Shown here: in pieces, positions 6,609 to 9,361 of the stretch
Layout: each line of letters begins with the position of its first letter
How positions within the stretch are numbered: the first letter of the stretch is position 1
Position numbers and translations under genes: made by a program
Assembly: GCF_030150285.1 (NCBI RefSeq)
Contig: NZ_JASLGE010000100.1
Location: forward strand, 1-9,361
From: Pseudomonas sp.
GTDB lineage: Bacteria > Pseudomonadota > Gammaproteobacteria > Pseudomonadales > Pseudomonadaceae
Length of the DNA stretch: 9,361 nucleotides
Direction: 5' to 3'
Notes under the pieces: model-generated
Databases searched by the model: none
Seen by the model: the letters and a program-made list of their open reading frames with translations, nothing else
Told to the model about the DNA's origin: nothing

Positions 6609-8045
6609 ATGACACAGAAATTTGACGTCGTAGTGATTGGTGCGGGCCCTGGCGGCTACGTTGCCGCCATCAAGGCCGCGCAACTGGGTCTTTCGACTGC
6701 ATGCATCGAAAAATACACCGACAAAGAAGGCAAGCTGGCCTTGGGCGGTACTTGCCTGAACGTTGGTTGCATTCCCTCCAAGGCGCTGCTGGACAGCTCC
6801 TGGAAGTATCACGAAGCCAAGGACGCATTTGCTATCCACGGTATCACCACGGGTGAAGTGAACATGGACGTGCCAGCAATGGTTGGCCGTAAAGCCAACA
6901 TTGTTAAAGGCCTGACCTCCGGCGTTGCGACCCTGTTCAAAGCTAACGGTGTGACCTCGATTCAGGGCCACGGCAAACTGCTGGCCGGCAAACGCATTGA
7001 AATCACCAAGCCAGACGGTTCGGTTGAAGTCATTGAAGCCGAAAACGTGATCCTGGCTCCAGGTTCGCGACCAATCGACATTCCACCCGCTCCAGTCGAT
7101 CAAAACGTGATCGTTGATTCGACCGGCGCTCTGGAATTCCAAACCGTACCTAAGCGTCTGGGCGTCATCGGCGCTGGCGTGATCGGTCTGGAACTGGGTT
7201 CGGTATGGTCCCGTCTGGGTGCTGAAGTGACCGTGCTGGAAGCTCTGGACACGTTCCTGTTGGCTGCCGACACCGCTGTTTCGAAAGAAGCGTTGAAAAC
7301 CCTGACCAAACAAGGTCTGGACATCAAACTGGGTGCACGCGTTACCGGTTCCAAGGTCAACGGCGAAGAAGTCGTTGTGACCTACACCGATAAAGACGGC
7401 GAGCAAACCATCACGTTTGACAAGCTGATCGTAGCGGTTGGCCGCCGTCCAGTGACCACCGACCTGTTGGCCGCTGACAGCGGCGTGACCCTCGACGAGC
7501 GCGGCTACGTGCACGTTGATGATCACTGCGCGACCACCGTTCCAGGCGTCTACGCCATCGGTGACGTGGTTCGCGGCATGATGCTGGCTCACAAGGCTTC
7601 CGAAGAAGGCATCATGGTTGTTGAACGCATCAAAGGTCACAAGACCGAGATGAACTACGACCTGATTCCATCGGTTATTTACACTCACCCTGAGATCGCG
7701 TGGGTGGGTAAAACCGAACAGGCCTTGAAAGCTGAAGGCGTTGAAGTTAACGTCGGCACCTTTCCGTTCGCCGCGAGTGGCCGTGCCATGGCAGCAAACG
7801 ATACCGGTGGCTTTGTAAAAGTCATTGCTGATGCCAAAACTGACCGCGTACTGGGCGTCCACGTGATTGGCCCGAGCGCTGCAGAGCTTGTTCAGCAGGG
7901 CGCAATCGGTATGGAATTCGGCACCAGTGCCGAGGACCTGGGCATGATGGTTTTCTCCCATCCAACCCTGTCCGAAGCGTTGCACGAAGCAGCGCTGGCT
8001 GTGAATGGCGGTGCCATCCACATTGCCAACCGTAAGAAACGTTAA
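6609..8045 (+). CDS. lpdG: Dihydrolipoamide dehydrogenase (E3), LPD-glc type
   Basis: This FAD enzyme reoxidises the dihydrolipoyl arm of SucB with NAD+. It has 478 aa. GAGPGGY (11-17) binds FAD; GGTCLNVGCIPSK carries the redox disulfide Cys49-Cys54; GAGVIGLELG (188-197) binds NAD; GVYAIGDV (313-320) is the second FAD contact; and HPTLSEALHEA near the C-terminus supplies His451 and Glu456 of the catalytic dyad. AGAGGA (6594-6599) lies 9 bases before the ATG. Pseudomonas has several E3 paralogues (LpdG, LpdV, Lpd3); the position after sucB identifies this one as LpdG, which in Pseudomonas also serves other complexes such as glycine cleavage. The 99-base gap with a large inverted repeat may let its level differ from sucAB. 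I see no clear separate promoter in that gap. Confidence 0.97.
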   Translation: MTQKFDVVVIGAGPGGYVAAIKAAQLGLSTACIEKYTDKEGKLALGGTCLNVGCIPSKALLDSSWKYHEAKDAFAIHGITTGEVNMDVPAMVGRKANIVKGLTSGVATLFKANGVTSIQGHGKLLAGKRIEITKPDGSVEVIEAENVILAPGSRPIDIPPAPVDQNVIVDSTGALEFQTVPKRLGVIGAGVIGLELGSVWSRLGAEVTVLEALDTFLLAADTAVSKEALKTLTKQGLDIKLGARVTGSKVNGEEVVVTYTDKDGEQTITFDKLIVAVGRRPVTTDLLAADSGVTLDERGYVHVDDHCATTVPGVYAIGDVVRGMMLAHKASEEGIMVVERIKGHKTEMNYDLIPSVIYTHPEIAWVGKTEQALKAEGVEVNVGTFPFAASGRAMAANDTGGFVKVIADAKTDRVLGVHVIGPSAAELVQQGAIGMEFGTSAEDLGMMVFSHPTLSEALHEAALAVNGGAIHIANRKKR

Positions 8046-8063
8046 GACCAGACAATAAGAAAC

Positions 8064-8084
8064 CACGGCGGTTTGCCCGTCGTG
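8064..8084 (+). other. Hairpin after lpdG
   Basis: CACGGCGG (8064-8071) pairs with CCGTCGTG (8077-8084) over 8 bp with one G-U and a 5-base loop. It starts 19 bases after the lpdG stop. No T-run follows, so it more likely protects an mRNA 3' end than terminates alone. Just downstream are a weaker stem (8085-8102, CTTG/CAAG core with a C-C mismatch) and the palindrome GCGGAACTTCCGC (8107-8119). Confidence 0.5.
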
Positions 8085-8149
8085 AGCCTTGCACGCAAGC
8101 CTCACCGCGGAACTTCCGCCGGACGCAGTCTTGTCTTGTTTTATCCAGC

Positions 8150-8183
8150 CCCGGACTTTGTTCACGCAATGGCCGGGTTTGTT
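8150..8183 (+). terminator. Possible weak terminator between lpdG and sucC
   Basis: CCCGG (8150-8154) pairs with CCGGG (8173-8177), and within it TTG (8158-8160) pairs with CAA (8167-8169) around TTCACG. TTTGTT (8178-8183) follows directly. The stem has mismatches between the two helices, so termination would be partial at best. If real, it separates sucAB-lpdG from sucCD transcription or works as an attenuator; read-through into sucC remains plausible. Confidence 0.35.
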
Positions 8184-8209
8184 AAAGCAGCACAAGCAGC
8201 AGTCACAGG

Positions 8210-8274
8210 TGGTGCGGCACTAATAAAAGTGCAGCGCCGAATGCGCAGTACCTAACGAAGACGGTAAAAAGCAT
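8210..8274 (+). promoter_or_regulatory. Structured sucC leader (candidate Pseudomonas sucC RNA motif)
   Basis: GGTGCGGCAC (8211-8220) pairs with GTGCAGCGCC (8229-8238): nine of ten positions pair, including one U-G, with a single G-A mismatch and an 8-base A-rich loop TAATAAAA. A closing U-G pair is possible at 8210/8239. Next, TACC (8249-8252) can pair with GGTA (8263-8266), overlapping the SD-like AAGACGGT (8258-8265), and ATGC (8241-8244) can pair with GCAT (8271-8274), overlapping the start codon. The second part is weak (4+4 bp). A sucC RNA motif has been described upstream of Pseudomonas sucC; position and structure fit, but membership is untested. Confidence 0.55.
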
Positions 8275-9361
8275 GAATCTTCACGAGTATCAGGGTAAGC
8301 AGCTGTTCGCTGAGTACGGCCTGCCAGTATCCAAGGGTTACGCAGTAGACACCCCGGAAGCGGCCGCAGAAGCGTGCGACAAAATCGGCGGAACCGAGTG
8401 GGTTGTAAAAGCCCAGGTTCACGCAGGTGGTCGCGGTAAAGCGGGCGGCGTAAAGCTGGTTCGCAGCAAAGAAGACGCTAAAGCATTCGCACAACAGTGG
8501 TTGGGCAAGCGTCTGGTGACCTACCAGACTGATGCCAATGGTCAGCCGGTCACCAAGATCCTGGTTGAATCGTGCACTGATATCGCTAAAGAGCTGTACC
8601 TGGGCGCTGTCGTTGACCGTTCGAGCCGTCGTATCGTGTTCATGGCTTCCACCGAAGGTGGCGTGGACATCGAGAAGATCGCACACGACACGCCAGAAAA
8701 AATTCTGAAAGCCACTATCGATCCACTGGTTGGCGCTCAGCCATTCCAGGGTCGCGAGTTGGCATTCCAGCTGGGTCTGGAAGGCAAGCAAGTTGCTCAG
8801 TTCGCCAAGATCTTCGTAGGTCTGGCCAAACTGTTCCAGGACCACGATCTGGCCCTGCTGGAAGTGAACCCGCTGGTTATCAAGACTGACGGCGACCTGC
8901 ACTGCCTCGATGCAAAAATCAACATCGACGCAAACGCGATGTACCGTCAGCCCAAGCTGAAAACTTTCCACGATCCGTCGCAAGACGATCCGCGCGAAGC
9001 GCACGCTGCCCAGTTCGAACTGAACTACGTGGCGCTGGAAGGCAACATCGGTTGCATGGTCAACGGTGCTGGCCTGGCCATGGGTACCATGGACATCGTC
9101 AACCTGCATGGCGGCAAGCCAGCCAACTTCCTTGACGTTGGTGGCGGTGCAACCAAAGAACGCGTAACTGAAGCGTTCAAAATCATCCTGTCCGACAGCA
9201 ATGTCGCTGCAGTGTTGGTTAACATCTTCGGCGGCATCGTTCGTTGCGACATGATTGCCGAAGGCATCATCGGTGCAGTGAAAGAAGTCGGCGTGAAAAT
9301 CCCGGTGGTTGTGCGCCTTGAAGGCAACAACGCTGAACTGGGCGCTAAAGTACTGGCAGAA
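8273..9361 (+). CDS. sucC: Succinyl-CoA synthetase (ADP-forming) beta subunit, 3'-truncated by window edge
   Basis: SucC with SucD converts succinyl-CoA, phosphate and NDP to succinate, CoA and NTP. The frame is open from ATG 8273 to the right edge, 363 codons; the family is about 388 aa, so roughly 25 residues are missing. The N-terminus MNLHEYQGKQLF is diagnostic. The ATP-grasp part shows Lys46, GGRGKAGGV (52-60, with Gly53-Arg54-Gly55), Glu99 and Glu107; EVNPLV holds the Mg ligand Asn199, with Asp213 in CLDAK. The C-terminal domain has EGNIGCMVNGAGLAMGTMD (Asn264) and NIFGGIVRCDMIAEGI (317-332). Numbering matches E. coli SucC exactly. The RBS is poor: AAGACGGT at 8258-8265, seven bases before the ATG, has mismatches to AAGGAGGT. 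This fits control by the leader structure. sucD is expected downstream. Confidence 0.97.
   Translation, partial: MNLHEYQGKQLFAEYGLPVSKGYAVDTPEAAAEACDKIGGTEWVVKAQVHAGGRGKAGGVKLVRSKEDAKAFAQQWLGKRLVTYQTDANGQPVTKILVESCTDIAKELYLGAVVDRSSRRIVFMASTEGGVDIEKIAHDTPEKILKATIDPLVGAQPFQGRELAFQLGLEGKQVAQFAKIFVGLAKLFQDHDLALLEVNPLVIKTDGDLHCLDAKINIDANAMYRQPKLKTFHDPSQDDPREAHAAQFELNYVALEGNIGCMVNGAGLAMGTMDIVNLHGGKPANFLDVGGGATKERVTEAFKIILSDSNVAAVLVNIFGGIVRCDMIAEGIIGAVKEVGVKIPVVVRLEGNNAELGAKVLAE

Noticed and set aside
8158..8186. TTGTTC...GTTAAA as a sucC promoter
   Set aside because: The -10 matches only three of six consensus positions, and the -35 lies inside a probable stem-loop.
5244..8195. Minus-strand open frame of 983 codons opposite sucB, lpdG and two gaps
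   Set aside because: Its codons are in exact register with the sense codons of sucB and lpdG, so it stays open simply because those genes avoid TTA, CTA and TCA, which are rare in Pseudomonas. The translation has no recognisable domain and mirrors the Ala/Pro linkers as Ser/Arg/Gly runs. Ribosome profiling or antisense proteomics would be needed to revive it.
8073..8255. 60-codon plus-strand frame between lpdG and sucC
   Set aside because: It needs a TTG start within the loop of a hairpin, has no RBS, resembles no known protein and runs through several stem-loops.

Overview
The window is a stretch of core central metabolism from a Pseudomonas-type gammaproteobacterium. Gene order is sdhA (3' part) - sdhB - sucA - sucB - lpdG - sucC (5' part), all on the + strand. 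This order, with the dihydrolipoamide dehydrogenase gene lpdG between sucB and sucC, is the Pseudomonas arrangement; in E. coli lpd sits with the pyruvate dehydrogenase genes. The proteins align by eye, without gaps in the catalytic motifs, with remembered Pseudomonas and E. coli sequences. GC content looks moderate (not counted) and codon use is less GC-biased than in P. aeruginosa, which points loosely to the P. fluorescens/P. syringae side of the genus. That species-level hint is inference.

Layout. Bases 1-1448 are the C-terminal ~480 residues of succinate dehydrogenase flavoprotein SdhA. SdhB, the iron-sulfur subunit, follows after 11 bases (1460-2164). A 258-base gap (2165-2422) holds a three-armed switchable inverted repeat, a good intrinsic terminator for the sdh operon, a further pair of competing hairpins, and a helix that buries the sucA ribosome binding site and start codon. 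Then come sucA (2423-5254, E1 of 2-oxoglutarate dehydrogenase) and, 40 bases on, sucB (5295-6509, E2). A 99-base gap contains a long imperfect inverted repeat of a type seen dispersed in Pseudomonas intergenic DNA. lpdG (6609-8045, E3) follows. A 227-base gap (8046-8272) has hairpins, a possible terminator and a strong hairpin just before sucC. sucC (8273 to the right edge) encodes the beta subunit of succinyl-CoA synthetase and is cut about 25 residues before its expected end; sucD is expected next.

How it works together. SucA, SucB and LpdG form the 2-oxoglutarate dehydrogenase complex, which makes succinyl-CoA, CO2 and NADH. SucCD converts succinyl-CoA to succinate with formation of a nucleoside triphosphate. 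SdhCDAB oxidises succinate to fumarate and passes electrons to quinone. The window therefore covers three consecutive TCA-cycle steps. No mobile element, tRNA, rRNA, CRISPR array or foreign gene is visible.

The coding content is ordinary; the interest lies in the leaders of sucA and sucC. Comparative genomics has described structured RNA motifs of unknown ligand upstream of both genes in Pseudomonas (named sucA-II and sucC). The two leaders here fit those locations, and both end in a similar block (CCTAAC, then a purine-rich SD region, then AGCATG). I could not run a covariance-model search, so the assignment to those families is tentative.
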